A stretch of 64,000 nucleotides of DNA from NCBI GenBank assembly GCA_027382625.1, contig JAJKFJ010021196.1:37860-101859 (forward strand). The letters run 5' to 3'. Positions 11,279-23,252 of the stretch are shown here, one piece after another. The DNA is from Tetmemena sp. SeJ-2015. Its lineage: Eukaryota > Ciliophora > Spirotrichea > Sporadotrichida > Oxytrichidae. How positions within the stretch are numbered: position 1 is the stretch's first letter; each line of letters opens with the position of its first letter. Both the position numbers and the translations under genes were made by a program. A model generated the notes under the pieces. The model was given only the letters and a program-made list of their open reading frames with translations. It had not been told where the DNA came from and did not search any database.

Positions 11279-13934
11279 TCATATCTTGCACTCTTAAAGA
11301 GAGAAATGCTCTATAGAAATAATTTAACTGGAAATATAGGATTACTATTTATTCTTAACCCTTGATTCCATATCTGAGACTGCCTTGAGTCCTAACTTTT
11401 TGTAGTCTGTGATTTCATTGATCGGTAGCTTAATGCCTCCATTTTCATCGAAAGGATCTTTATCAATATCTGTCAACCTAATCTCGTAACTTGCTATGAT
11501 TTACTCCTTCACATGTTCTCTAAACCAGCCATCATTCAAGATGTTGATAATCTCTATCTTCAAAGTATTGAAGTGATTGTGAACTGGGATATAGAAAAGC
11601 TACATGAAGTCAAGATTGTGATCTAAGGATTTTTCTCGTGTAAAAGACGTAAGGGTTGCAATAAATCCTGATAAAGATATTATTGAAGAAAGGGAAGTGT
11701 TTTATTCCTTGTAAATCTAGTAAAATTTTGCCGAAAGGATTTTTGTTAGTCTGATCAAGTGCATACATATTTTCAGGTAAAATCTTGGCGTCTATTGTCA
11801 GATAATTTTCAATAACATTAAGCAATGGCTTGAAAACTTTTTGGATGTCTGAACTCTCATAGATTTCCGGTATAGTAAGAAATAAAGCATCGTCATCATA
11901 CTTATGAGATATCATGATGCACTCTATCTTTCGCGGCTTGTTATCCTCATCTCCCACTAACACCTTAGATTTTCTAATCAGACCTTTGTAGACTACATAT
12001 GAGCATTTGAAATCATGTCTCTTAAGAGAGTTGCAAAATATAGCGAAGAGTTTGAATAGCGTACGTAATACTTCTTCCATTGAGTTTTATGAGGTAATTT
12101 TACGAACAAATAATCTAGATTTTCTCTAGATATTTGTTACTATCGATAAAATAGAAATATAAGCAGATGGTCCTTAATCTCCAGAAGCTTTTGATGAATC
12201 TTGAGTTATTAAGCTCTTTTATCCACTTCTTATTTTTCCTGCTAGGGAGGTTTAGGAATAGATTAGGGCTATAACTCTGGACTTAGATTAATTTTCTTAG
12301 ACTCGGGAGATGAAATGAAATATAATAGAGATAGCAAGTCCTCATTAACAGCTTTCTCATATAACTACACTTAGCCTGATTTGTATTTCTTCTCTATATT
12401 GTTTTAGTTTTGCTCTTCTTGAAGCACGATTTCATTCTCTGCTTGGATTTAGTATTCTTCGAACGATTATTTTCTTGCCTTTTTCTGCTCTAAAATATTA
12501 TCTATCTCATCAGCTGATCGATTATCTAAAATTTATAGAGTGGGTGAATCATAACCTTTTTCTTAGAGGAGGTTAATCCATTTTAAAATAAAAAATTAAA
12601 AATTATGGATATTGCTTTATAAACCTGCCCAAAAAGCCTCGAGGACCAATTTCTTGAAAGAAACTCATCTGCAAATATTTTATATTGATAAACTTATTTG
12701 AGTTGAAAGATTTCAATATTTTTATTTATATTTTTTTTTGTAAATAAAAAGAATTTTAGGATAAAAGTAGGAGTTGTGTACCTCAAAATATTTATAAATC
12801 TCATATATTAATAAAGAGAAAAAATCTCTTCTGCTCTCTGATTTATCTTCCTCATCTTAGATTTAACTTTCGAGAATATAATCTAAGCTTTTCCTTCCTC
12901 TTTTAAGTATGTCTCTATATTGACTAGATTTATAGTAAGCTATTTCCTCTCTAAAAATTCTTTCCTCCTATTGTTGACTATCAACCTCATCAATTTTACT
13001 AAAAGTACTTTAATTTCTATATTTAAAATTTCTTAAAGATCTTCATACTCGAATTTTTGAGATTCAGCCCTTTGCCTGTTAGCTATGACCTTAAACTTTT
13101 AGGTTGCTGCAATATTCGTACTAAAAGCAGACACTTCTTGCTTACTCTAATTCCCTTTGTCTCTCTAGTTCTAATCTTCATTCTTTGCCCTTTGAGATGG
13201 ATTCCCTGTTTGAGTACTATTCGTGAAATTATCTATGCTTCCTGTATTCTTATCCTGTGCTTTGTTTTTAGTGGTTGATTCTATAGAAGCTAAAGCCTTC
13301 TTTTTTGAAATTCTCGCAGAGAACAAGAAGAACTTGTAGAGCATTATCATCAGAGAGCGGGCCATTTCTCTATAGCCTCGGATATATCTCAGAATTTGGT
13401 CAGCGAATTCTTGCAGTTTCTTAATGCGCTCTTCGCTTTGATTTCCGAAGAAGGAAGAGTTATTGTGAAATTTCTAAAGCTGCAGATTCTTGAACTTCAT
13501 TCTTAGCTAAAATGGGGATAGGTTAAAAAACCAATGCTATCAGAAACGTTTACTTACACAAATTTAAATTATCATTTTAAAGATAAATTTTAATTTACTT
13601 ACTGCTTCATAGAAAGCTTGAAACTCAGTCATGGTTTTATTAGTCTCGTAGATCAAATCCAAGTCTTTAATATAGATCTCTATCAAGAAAGTCTAGAAGG
13701 GGAAAATTAATTTGAATCTATAATTCTTACGGACTGCCCAATATATTTCTTCTCGAACTTGACCACTTTTATTTCAAGTTAGTTGGGATCAACACTATTC
13801 AAGAAATCTTCCATGGACAGAATGGTTGCCCCGTATGTTTAATTTAAGAGGGTGTTAGTAGCAGCTGGACTTATGATCTATGTATTAAATCGCTGGATGC
13901 CTGGTGAAGAGTTTATTTTTCCTGATGGAATCAT
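11279..13934 (-). CDS. PX-domain protein with C2-like C-terminus
   Basis: ATG at 13934 (MIPSGKINSSPGIQRF). A PX-like core follows: KYIGQS, a 38-bp intron (13693-13730), TFLIEIYIKDLDL, TMTEFQAFYEA, then HNNSSFFGNQSEERIKKLQE, matching the FGN...ER..L signature of phosphoinositide-binding PX domains. A Lys/Gln-rich middle, an AT-rich gap (about 12590-12830) and a coiled-coil stretch precede the C-terminal half (12080-11279). There IRIYCNPYVFYTRE and FNTLKIEIIN resemble strands of a C2 domain. TGA is at 11281-11279. One-base frame shifts occur near 12080 and 11635. PX plus C2 points to membrane-lipid recognition in endosomal traffic; that role is inferred from the family. A 45-bp IES at 13549 sits on an intron boundary. 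Confidence 0.7.
13549..13602 (-). other. IES, 45 bp, pointer TTTACTTAC, placed on a 5' splice site
   Basis: TTTACTTAC occurs at 13549-13557 and 13594-13602 (GTAAGTAAA on the coding strand). Removing one copy with the AT-rich spacer leaves one GTAAGTAAA, which is then the donor of an intron ending CCCATTTTAG near 13507. Splicing joins FYEA to LRMKFKNLQLQ in the PX domain. The pointer therefore overlaps the splice donor. Confidence 0.75.
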
Positions 13935-14122
13935 TTATTCCTCCTTGTGTAGATTTGATTAACTTTTGATTAATTAAAGTATAAATGACGTTTAACTCTA
14001 TATTTACAAATGGAGAAACAATTTACAAGATTTAGGAAATAGGAAGTTAATAAAATAAATTGAGTAGGAGAGGTAGCAAGAATTAATTCTTAATAGATTT
14101 GAGGAGATAGGTCTTCGAGAAT

Positions 14123-14195
14123 GCGGGTGTGGTCTAGTGGTTATGACGCTCGCTTCACACGCGAGAGGTCGGGGGTTCGATCCCCCCTTCCCGTA
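14123..14195 (+). tRNA. tRNA-Val (anticodon CAC)
   Basis: A 73-nt cloverleaf. The D arm has the AGTGGTTAT loop closed by GTC/GAC. The anticodon stem CTCGC/GCGAG holds loop TTCACAC, giving anticodon CAC. The T arm is GGGGG-TTCGATC-CCCCC. The acceptor stem pairs GCGGGTG with TTCCCGT with two G-T wobbles and one T-T mismatch, which is somewhat weak. A TTTTT run follows 3 bp downstream as a Pol III terminator. No intron. Confidence 0.85.
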
Positions 14196-14353
14196 CTTTT
14201 TCTTTTTATGGCTTTTTCTAATTAATTTTGTCTGCTTTTAATTACGAAATTATTATAGCGTTTTAAACATTAAATATTCCTTTGAGAAATGATTAATAAA
14301 ATTTAACGAACGCAGCAACTGAAGTAAGTAACAACAGCAACACCCAGAGTATA

Positions 14354-16610
14354 ATGAACAGAGGCTCCAGTTTTTAAAAACTAAATCCACCTAGCAGGGC
14401 TAACTAAAACAACAGCTCCAAAAATCCCTCTCCTTAGTTTAGGGCTGAGAAGTCAAGGGGAGGAGAATCAACAGGGACAAATCATTCGTTTGAGTTTGTG
14501 AATAATTTTAATTTAATCAATAGTAAAGATCTGACTCGGTTTCTCGATTTAACAATGAAGAAAATAAAGATATTTAAATTGATATTTTAGTCTAATTATA
14601 AATTATTGGCATTTAAAGATAAATTTTCTTAAGCAGACTAGAAAAATTAAATATATAAGATAGTCAATAATAAAATAAATGCTTTTAAAGAATAGATAGA
14701 CTCTCTTAAATTGCCAAAAACTAAAGAAATTAAGTTTCAATTATTCTCATTAAATTATTATAGCACTTTAAAAATAAAATAATTTTATAACAAGAGTGAT
14801 TTTTTATTCTTGTCTTAAAATAAGAGGCAAAATTAAATAAAGATCTGCACATGAATTTGAACGGAACTAATTTAGAGGAGAATTGCAATTGGTTTGAAAT
14901 AAGAGTTCTTGGCAAAAATCCAGAGAGAAGAGGCTACTAGTCTGCATTTATTTGCAACAAGAAGTAAGGTTTTACAAAGAGTTTAAGGTTTTAGAATGTA
15001 CATCTATGGAGGACACGATATTAGAGAGGGTTCCTTATCTTCACTTTGGATGATTAACTTTCAAATTTAATTAGTAAATAACTTAGGTCATCTTTAGGAT
15101 TTGGATAAACCTGAAAACGAATAAGATAAAAAGTTAATGTGGCATCTAACTGACACAACAGGGCCAAGTCCAGGAGCTATATCTCACCACTCTTCTATTG
15201 TATATAATGAAAGAATGTATCTCTTTGGAGGTAGCAAAGCTAACGGAGAAGAAAATCCAAGATTCTATTCCCTCGATTTAAAGTCGTACAGATGGGAGAT
15301 AGTGCAAGGGGTAAATTTGCTTGATAATTTTTGTAACTCCGATTTAGAGGGGATAAGTTCCATAATCAAGGGATGAGCATACAGCAATAATATATGAGGG
15401 AAGTATGATAATCTTCGGTGGCTTTGTAAATGGGGTGAGAACCAAAGAAATATATCGCTACTACTTTAACGACAATAAATGGGAGTAAGTTAATCAGCTC
15501 AGCAGTGCGAGTCCTCCCCCGAGAGCAGGTCACAGTGCAGTTTAATATGGAGATGACATGGTGATTTTCGGAGGAAAGGATGAAGATAATAATAAGCTGA
15601 ATGATATCTGGGTCTTTAACTTTAACACATATAAATGGACAGGGGTGTAATGCAATAACATGCCCGATCAATTGCCTAACCCTCGCAGCGGACACTCCGC
15701 TTGTCTTTTCAAAGATTTGATGGTTGTGTTTGGGGGTATTCATGAAGTCACAAAAGAACTTGATGACCTCATTGTGTTTGATTTGAAGTCAAAGAGATGG
15801 GCCACACTTTTCGAAGAATAACTTAACTCTCCCAAGAGAAAGCAACTTAACCTTAATGGAAGTAATCAAAACTCTGGAAGGCATGCATAATATCAAAAGT
15901 ATTAAGACAGTCCTAGCAGCTTTAAGAAAAAGTAGAGTTTCCTAATGAACGGAAGAGGAGATCAGTTCAAAATAGAGGTGGATGGGACAACTAGTAACGC
16001 TTAGAATTCTCCAAACGCTCTATATTTATTTTGCTAGAGGAAGACTGCTAATAGTTAGACTAGAAGGAAGAATGTTTTCAGCTCATAAAATACAAGCAGA
16101 AGAAGCAGCTAAAAGAGATAATCACAGATGAGATAAAGCATGAATGCGAATGGAGGATTTCCTGGACTTGGTCACTTACACAAAGAGCACCCTCATCCGA
16201 TTGAATTAGAGAGCCCTACTTCTATTTCTATGAAAAATTCGTTTATCATCAAGAACGCAGACCCTAGTTTCGAAAGCTACTATAAGTAGATGGCGAAGAG
16301 AAAAACAAATATGAGTATATCCCAGGCAAACAACGGATCTTTTGTTGGAGGAGTCAACTAATCTTACTTTATAATGTTTTTTTACTTCTCTTAAGCTGTT
16401 GGCCATCATGAGACGATGCAACTTTACGGAAAAGTGCAAGGAAGAAGACCAGCAGCTAGAGATGGTCATACAGGTCTTATGTTTAGCGATAGTCTTATTG
16501 TGTTCGGTGGAGACAGGCATCACATGCCATTCAACGATATGTTATGCTTGATCTATAATCTGAGCTAATAACTAAAGGTCATCTATTCAATGATTGATAA
16601 ATGTTACTGA
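14354..16610 (+). CDS. Kelch-repeat protein
   Basis: ATG at 14354 (MNRGSSFQKLNPPSR), a polar leader to about 14530, an AT-rich insert (about 14540-14860, probably an IES), then a run of kelch blades. Blades show the hallmark hydrophobic stretch plus double Gly: MYIYGGHD, RMYLFGGSK, MIIFGGFV, MVIFGGKD, MVVFGGIH, and after a long basic Ser/Gln-rich insert (about 15840-16330) LIVFGGDR. Conserved W residues follow (YRWEIVQ, NKWE, YKWTGV, KRWATL). Introns GTAAGG...TTTTAG (about 15966 bp upstream equivalent: 14967-14996) and GTAAAT...TTTAG (about 15310-15346) restore frame. Stop TGA 16608-16610. A six-blade propeller used for protein contacts is likely; partners are not indicated. Confidence 0.85.
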
Positions 16611-16635
16611 ATATATTTAATCTTAATTTTTAATC

Positions 16636-18069
16636 ATGTTATCATGTATTATAAGTAGTATAGCCAGAGATATTGTTGAGGATAGAAAAAAGAAAAGTGG
16701 GTATGGGCTTAAAGAGATATCTACTGTCATGACAAGAACTAAGCTACTTATCTTCTTACTTGAGTGGATTAGAGACATGGATAGACCAGTTATTTATTTC
16801 GATTATCCAAGATGGTCTTGGCTTTGGTTTGTTGTAAGATCCCCATTTTTATGTCATTTAGATTTTTTAGTCTTTGGAAGTATTGTCTTACATTTTAATC
16901 CCTATTATCTCCTGACCTACATTACTATCTTTACTCTGTTATTGATAGCCTCCTACTCTGAAATATGGGCTAACTACGTCACTCCACATTTAAATAGTCT
17001 TCTCTTTAAAGAGGAAAATCTAAATAAGCTGATCATACCCAACCACTAAGTCCGTACTCACGATGAAATATCACAAGAGAAGTCTATCTCATCGCTCAAA
17101 GAGGCTTCCGGAGAATTGAGACAAATCCAACAAGACTATAATATCAGAGATAAGAATATACTAGGCAAGTTCAAAGACTTTAAGAAGAGCTCGACAGTTA
17201 CACTAAACTATATGGACTAGACTTGCGATTTCTTTGAGAAGACTAAAAATTTGATAAAGTGGGAGGACCCACGCATGACCAAATTCTTTTTCTTCCTTTG
17301 CCTCTTGCTATTCATAGTAGTCACATTCATTCCACTCAGAACCATTATCATGGTCTACCTGGTCTATAAATTCTATAAGGGCTAATTTTATCATAAGAAA
17401 AGGATTCGACATAACAGAGAAGTGCTGTCAATAGAGCTTTTGAACTTCATAGATGAGAATAAGTTGAAGTCGGCACTAGGCGATAGAAATAAGTATGATG
17501 AAAGTTGGGAGAAGTTGCTTGGAAAGACCATGCAACTCAAAATGTTTGAATAAAAGCTCAGCTTCTATTTCCAAGAAAACCTGAAGCTCTATTTCCCAAA
17601 AGATATGCTCAAGCTCAAAGATCCTAAAGACCCTTCAATACTATTGGCAGACACACCAAATAAGCTGATTGATTATGTTTCAAAAGTCAAGCAGAGGTTG
17701 GTGCTGCCACTAAGAGACAGGAATGACATTCACTATGAAAATAATCCTAATATACATAGGAAGTCTATCTCAAGTTACATGTACATCTTCAACTTTTTGA
17801 TGAATAGAGTGCCCTCCGATATGTATAGACTCAAAAATCCAAGGCTTGAAATAGGACAAGAGACGAGAGGAGGAGCAGATGGAAAGCAAAAGGTGTTTAC
17901 AGTGAAGTAAGAAGTAAGAAATGAGCTCAAGGAGGTACTTGAAGAAGAGAACTAATTAGATGAGAGCACGGATGGTACTAGCAAATAAAGTACTACATCT
18001 ATTGGAAGTAATCTTAATGGAATAACTTCAAACATCGCTGCAAATCTGTTCAATAAAATAACTTAATGA
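16636..18069 (+). CDS. Multi-pass membrane protein, MCTP-C-terminal-like
   Basis: A single open exon of 478 codons (TGA 18067-18069). Hydrophobic stretches: FVVRSPFLCHLDFLVFGSIV with LLTYITIFTLLLIAS near residues 70-120, and FFFFLCLLLFIVVTFIPLRT with IIMVYLVYKFYKG near 215-250. The second pair is preceded by FFEKTKNLIKWEDPRMTK, close to the WE.P motif before the terminal membrane pair of multiple-C2/transmembrane (MCTP) proteins. The C-terminal 230 residues are polar and end acidic. No C2 domain lies in this frame. It begins 26 bp after the kelch stop, so either the true start is here or 5' coding segments lie elsewhere in the germline genome. Family assignment is tentative. Confidence 0.65.
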
Positions 18070-18138
18070 TTGGAAGGTAAAAATTTAACAGAGAGGATTT
18101 TAAAATCATTAGTTTTTATATTAATTTCAATCTCACTT

Positions 18139-18170
<32 letters not shown>
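18139..18170 (+). repeat. (AATC)8 microsatellite
   Basis: Eight perfect tandem copies of AATC in the spacer between two plus-strand genes. Confidence 0.97.
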
Positions 18171-18357
18171 TCATAAAAAATCTTCTATCAAGAAATTTTA
18201 AGACAATTCATAAATCCTTTTACAAAATTAGCTAAGACTAATATTATTTGGAATTATTTTTTTGAAAACTAAGAAATATACTAAATCTATAAGATAATAT
18301 ATATCATAAAGATATATTAGAGAAGAAGGTATAATACTTAATATAATACAATTAGAA

Positions 18358-21300
18358 ATGGATTAATCAAAGAGTGCTTAGTATTTTTCTAACATTGCTT
18401 TAATACTTGTCCAATCAGTTAAGTCTCTTTAAAACTTCGCATTTGATTAAGAATCACTCTCCGATAAGGAAATTGAGGGCAGATTAAAAGCCATTAGTGA
18501 GATCTTGCAATTTGACTTCAACTTGCCATTAAACATCAGCCACTCTCTGCTGTAGATTTCAATAAAGATTCTTCTCGAAAAGATTTAGCCTGAGAAAGAT
18601 TTCATTTAACTCAAAATTATTCCAATCATTAGAACTATTCTCGAAAAGCTAGATTTTTCACAGCTTTTCACCCAGTAAACTACGGAAAACAGCATTTTTG
18701 ACTTTATAAGATGGACTTTGACTACGCTTTCACTAAAGGAAACTGCTGAATATCAGAATAATGTTCCCGAACTGATTCTAACTAGGAATAGTAATCAATA
18801 GATTTAAAACGTTGAAATTAGAAAGGTAATAAAGGAAATTTCTCATAAGAGGTGTGTTTATGAGTCTTGAATGGTTAATCTTTTGATTTCTAAGTTCTGC
18901 TCCTACTGATAAATTAAGAGATATTATGCCAGGATACAGCTCTAAAATGACTAAAGTTCTTTCGAATGATATCCCAAACATCAGCTAAAAAATAAAAGTC
19001 TAGATGGTTCAAAGTTGGCAACTTATACTCAAGTACGAGATACCCAAGCTCTCTCTATAATCTCAATTAATTGCTGCTAATTAGAATGCATAGAGCAATA
19101 AGAAAGAAAAATTATAAGAGTTATTGACTATGATTAAGTCTTAAAAGTCGAGTCTGGCAAATGAACAGAATAGATTTAAGAAAAGAAAAAAGACTAGGAA
19201 CTTTAAAATAATGAGGGGAGTTAAATTTTGAGGCTGAAGGATTGCTTCAGCTATATTTTAGATAATCTCTACAAGAATTCAGGTTAGTTAAAGCTATTCA
19301 AGGCTATTTCTGAGCTTACTTTTGATATTCTAAGGGAACAAAAATAAGTAAGCCCTCTCACTAAAGAAGTCCTTATTCTAAATAAAATGTGCGGAGGATC
19401 TTTCAAAATCTCCTCAGATAGAGCAGTTTAAGAATTCAAAGATGAATTACTAAAAGATTTTATCAATGAGATGAACAGCTTAAAGAAAATTAAAATGATG
19501 ATCAATGAAGATTAAAGAGAATTTAAAATAAAGAAGATCATATCTCTGAATGATATTTGCTAGCAACTAGAAATAGAATTGGCAAACTAGTAAGATTCTT
19601 AGGTAATACTTGCAAATCTAAGAAGCTTTCTGGACTTCTAATCAGAAAGAGTACTTATATCTGAAGTTTCTTAAATAAATCCTAACTATTTAGAGAACAA
19701 AGCTGGTAAAAATAGTGATCAACCAGCAAATTTTTAAACCATTAAATTCTTGAAGTAGCAACCTCATTTAGAAAAAGGCTTAAGTAATGTTACTGTTTCA
19801 AACTTAAAATTTGTTAATGAGTATATCTGCAAGAGTTTGGCTTTATTTCAAGACGATCACAAATTCTTTAATAGCCTTTGCACTTTGATATAGAATCTTT
19901 CTTTCAAATTACAATGCGAATTTCAACACATTATATTTTTATCCTTTTGGAAGAACTAAATTAAATCCTAAGTTCATTTGGGTAAATGAACAGTAGATTA
20001 TATTAGTAGTCATGTAGTGCAATTTTATTGCTCGCTCTCCTAGCCAATAAGAATCAAACTGAGAATTAGATCCTTCTTTTTACTGAAACACTCCAGTCTT
20101 AAGAGCACAGGCAGATTAAGTTTCCAATTTAAGAGAGATTCCTAGTCTTAGTTTACTTTGCAATTTACAAACTCTTGCAGCATATAAAATTCACAGCTAT
20201 AAGCTCACTACTCCTCAGAAATTAGGTATTTTGCTATGCTTTTAGCGGTCTTTCTTCTCCCCAGGAATCCATTCAAAGAATTTCATTCAACATTTTAGAA
20301 CTCATTAGATAAAATTATGAAGACTGTAAAGATATATAATCCTTACTGGGCAGAGATAACGGGAGCTATTTCAATTAATAAATTTTCTTAATATTTTTTA
20401 ACATTTATTTCCAAAACCTCGTAATTAAGCTAAGAGGTGGAAACAGTATGCTATTGAACTTGAGCAACCAGTCTAGCTATTAGTCGCTCTAAATCTTGAA
20501 ATCTTTGAAGCTCTTTGCTCCAAGTCTGTTGGATACTGCTATATTTGATTTGATACAACAGATAGTAACAAATATTGACATCTCCATTCTTGATGCAAAT
20601 TAAAAACTCATTCTTCTCTCTTTGGAAATGGCTGAAGTCATATCTGAGCATATTAGAGACTATTCGATCTTATATAAACCAGTAGATAAGAGGAGGATTA
20701 TATTTTTATTCTAATTTTAAATTAATTTTTTAGGAAGAATAAGTTCGAGATACAGAAGAATAAACTAAAAGGTTACTCAAAAATCAGAAAAAGAATCTTC
20801 CAAATCTACTTAGAAAACTTTTACTAAGACTTCAGCCTTATATGAATGCTCAAACAAAACCCTTAAAAATTTGTTACAAGTCTTTGACTATTTTTGAAAA
20901 TTTGGCTGAGTACCTTAAAGATTTGGAGATATAAAGAGAGACAGAAATTAATGACCCATTTGCAGTTGAGGACCCAGCAAATGTCAGAATTCCTTGCGCT
21001 CTATCTGCTATCAGCTATGAACTCTACTCAAACTTCCTATCTATTATAAACGAATTTGAATTTAAATTCAGTTTAAATTATTTAACTGTTCTGAAGGTTA
21101 AATTATAATTTCATTTATAATCAAATTTTATCCTCAAAAATTTAATTATTGAGACAACAACAATTAAGGCTTCATAGGAATTAAAGAAAATGAAATCCAT
21201 TAAATTATAATATGCAAAATAAGCTGCAATAAAAAAACTTGTATATAAAGATGTATTTTTTGATTTTGAAGGAATATACAATTAGATTAAAAAAGCAGGA

Positions 21301-22939
21301 TATATACGCACTCATATAGAGAACAGGCTCTGTGTAGAACTTGCTTGCAAGTGCTTGTATTGTGTAGTTTTGCTCATTTTTCACCATCTTATTCTCTCAT
21401 TCTCCTTGCTGAATTGATCTTCACTGTTCAATACTTTCGAGATAGCATACTCACTGTAGATGTAGCTGTTGGCCTTTCTCCTCTGAGCATTCTGAGTACA
21501 CTTCATTCGTGAGCAGTTGTAAATACTCTGAGTTCGAGTTAAATATTGTTCAAAAATCAGTCATTGCGCTGTGTGTTTGAAATTGGCTTCTTCCATTAAT
21601 AATTGTAGAAATATAAATGAATTAAGAAAACTTAAAAAGTTAATCACTTCACTCTTAAAAATTAATTAAGAATTCTTAAAACACTCAATGTTTTAATGCA
21701 AACAGTCTTAATTTATTTCTTAATTGATTTTTCTGCTAAAGAATGAGTGTTTCATTAATCTTAATTAATTTCAGAGTAGTCTTAATATAAGTTTGCAAAT
21801 TCTTAATTAATTTTTAAGAGTGAAGTGATTAACTTTTTAAGTTTTCTTAATTCATTTATATTTCTACAATTATTAATGGAAGAAGCCAATTTCAAACACA
21901 CAGCGCAATGACTGATTTTTGAACAATATTTAACTCGAACTCAGAGTATTTACAACTGCTCACGAATGAAGTGTACTCAGAATGCTCAGAGGAGAAAGGC
22001 CAACAGCTACATCTACAGTGAGTATGCTATCTCGAAAGTATTGAACAGTGAAGATCAATTCAGCAAGGAGAATGAGAGAATAAGATGGTGAAAAATGAGC
22101 AAAACTACACAATACAAGCACTTGCAAGCAAGTTCTACACAGAGCCTGTTCTCTATATGAGTGCGTATATATCCTGCTTTTTTAATCTAATTGTATATTC
22201 CTTCAAAATCAAAAAATACATCTTTATATACATGTAGCTTAAATATCAATACTTTCAGAGATACTTAAGCTTAAATATGGCTAAAGGCTTTTTTATTTGC
22301 TTTTGTTTTATTATGACTTAATTTTGAGTTTAAAAATTAATATCACCATATTAAGAAGAATTAAAGTTGCGATCAGCTTTAGTTGAAGGTATATGAGACT
22401 TTAGAGAGAATTGCTGATGTAAATCCTGAGTTTTTACTGAGTGTTAAAAGATTTGAAGATGACATTGCTCCAGTTTTGAACAAGATTTTAATTTTTATCT
22501 TGGAAGAATAAAATAACTCAGAGCAAGATAGACGGAGTTTGATTAAGAACAGAGTTACACAAAAGATAATAAATTTTGTGAAAACTTTGTATAGTAAGAA
22601 AGAGTAATTTGATAGATTCTAAACTGCTTTTGAAGAATGCACCCGCTTAGAGAAACTTGCTTCAAGAGGAATCTAGATAGTTTGATCAATCTAATAAGTT
22701 CCATGACCGATTTTATGAAGAAAATATTACTCTACAGTAAAAATATTTCTTAACAAGTGAACAAGAATGAATTGCAGAAAAATACCATAGAACCTTAATT
22801 CTTTTTATCCAATTAACTTCTTCTTTAGTAAAATTATTTTCTTTTTACATTCTTATTTATTTGCAAGCCATTTTAACTTTAAAAAAATAAATTTGTAATT
22901 TCATTAAATACCTAATTAAAATTCTCCTATAATATGTGA
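18358..22939 (+). CDS. Large alpha-helical (HEAT-like) protein, unknown family
   Basis: ATG at 18358 (MDQSKSAQYFSNIALILVQS). Long coding segments follow: 18358-18822, about 18895-19227, about 19230-19990, about 19995-20684, about 20740-21080 and about 22370-22850. The protein is Leu/Ile/Lys-rich and helical (for example IRTILEKLDFSQLF; LLRKLLLRLQPYMNAQ), consistent with an alpha solenoid. A GTAGAT...TTTTAG intron (about 20691-20742) joins two segments in frame. Frame changes near 18825-18895, 19228 and 19990 mark IESs or base errors. The last two segments are separated by about 1.3 kb of non-coding DNA that holds the palindromic element at 21240-22232. The 3' end is approximate: one frame stops at TGA 22683-22685, another continues to TGA 22937-22939. 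Function unknown. Confidence 0.6.
21240..22232. repeat. 993-bp palindromic element, perfect 435-bp inverted arms
   Basis: Left arm 21240-21674 and right arm 21798-22232 match as reverse complements base for base wherever I compared them; the 123-bp loop between is unique and AT-rich. Each arm holds an ORF reading outward: about 21900-22100 on plus (LIFEQYLTRTQSIYNC, then Arg/Lys-rich sequence), then an overlapping frame MVKNEQNYTIQALASKFY. The arms are richer in GC than the loop. No clear target duplication was found; AAGCT lies just outside both ends. The whole block sits in DNA separating two coding segments of the helical-protein gene, so it should be removed with an IES. Alternatives: a foldback transposon, an inverted duplication of part of another gene, or an assembly artefact of a hairpin read. 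Confidence 0.9.
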
Positions 22940-23252
22940 ATAGTTTTAAAAAATCCTAGGCCAATCTTGCTAGGTATTCTGTAATTAAAGTGTATATGTT
23001 ACTCATTTTATATTTATATTTTGTAAATTAATTGCTCTATTAAAAAACTATTCTTTAATATAATGAGAAAGACGATCCTTAATTAAGAGTAATGAAAGTT
23101 ATTTGAAAAAATAAAATAAGATTAAAGATTCTTCAACCTTCATATTCATCAATTTTACTTAAAATATAATTCATAGAATTACATTGAATAAGAAAGGGTT
23201 GCGATTTAATCAAAAAATAAGATTTATTATAAAATACTTTAGCTTGTCTTTC
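22940..23252. other. Convergent intergenic spacer
   Basis: AT-rich DNA between the ends of two convergent long genes. Nothing else supported. Confidence 0.5.

Noticed and set aside
18139..18170. (AATC)n as a possible telomere or regulatory array
   Set aside because: Only eight copies of a simple tetranucleotide in a spacer; ordinary microsatellite.
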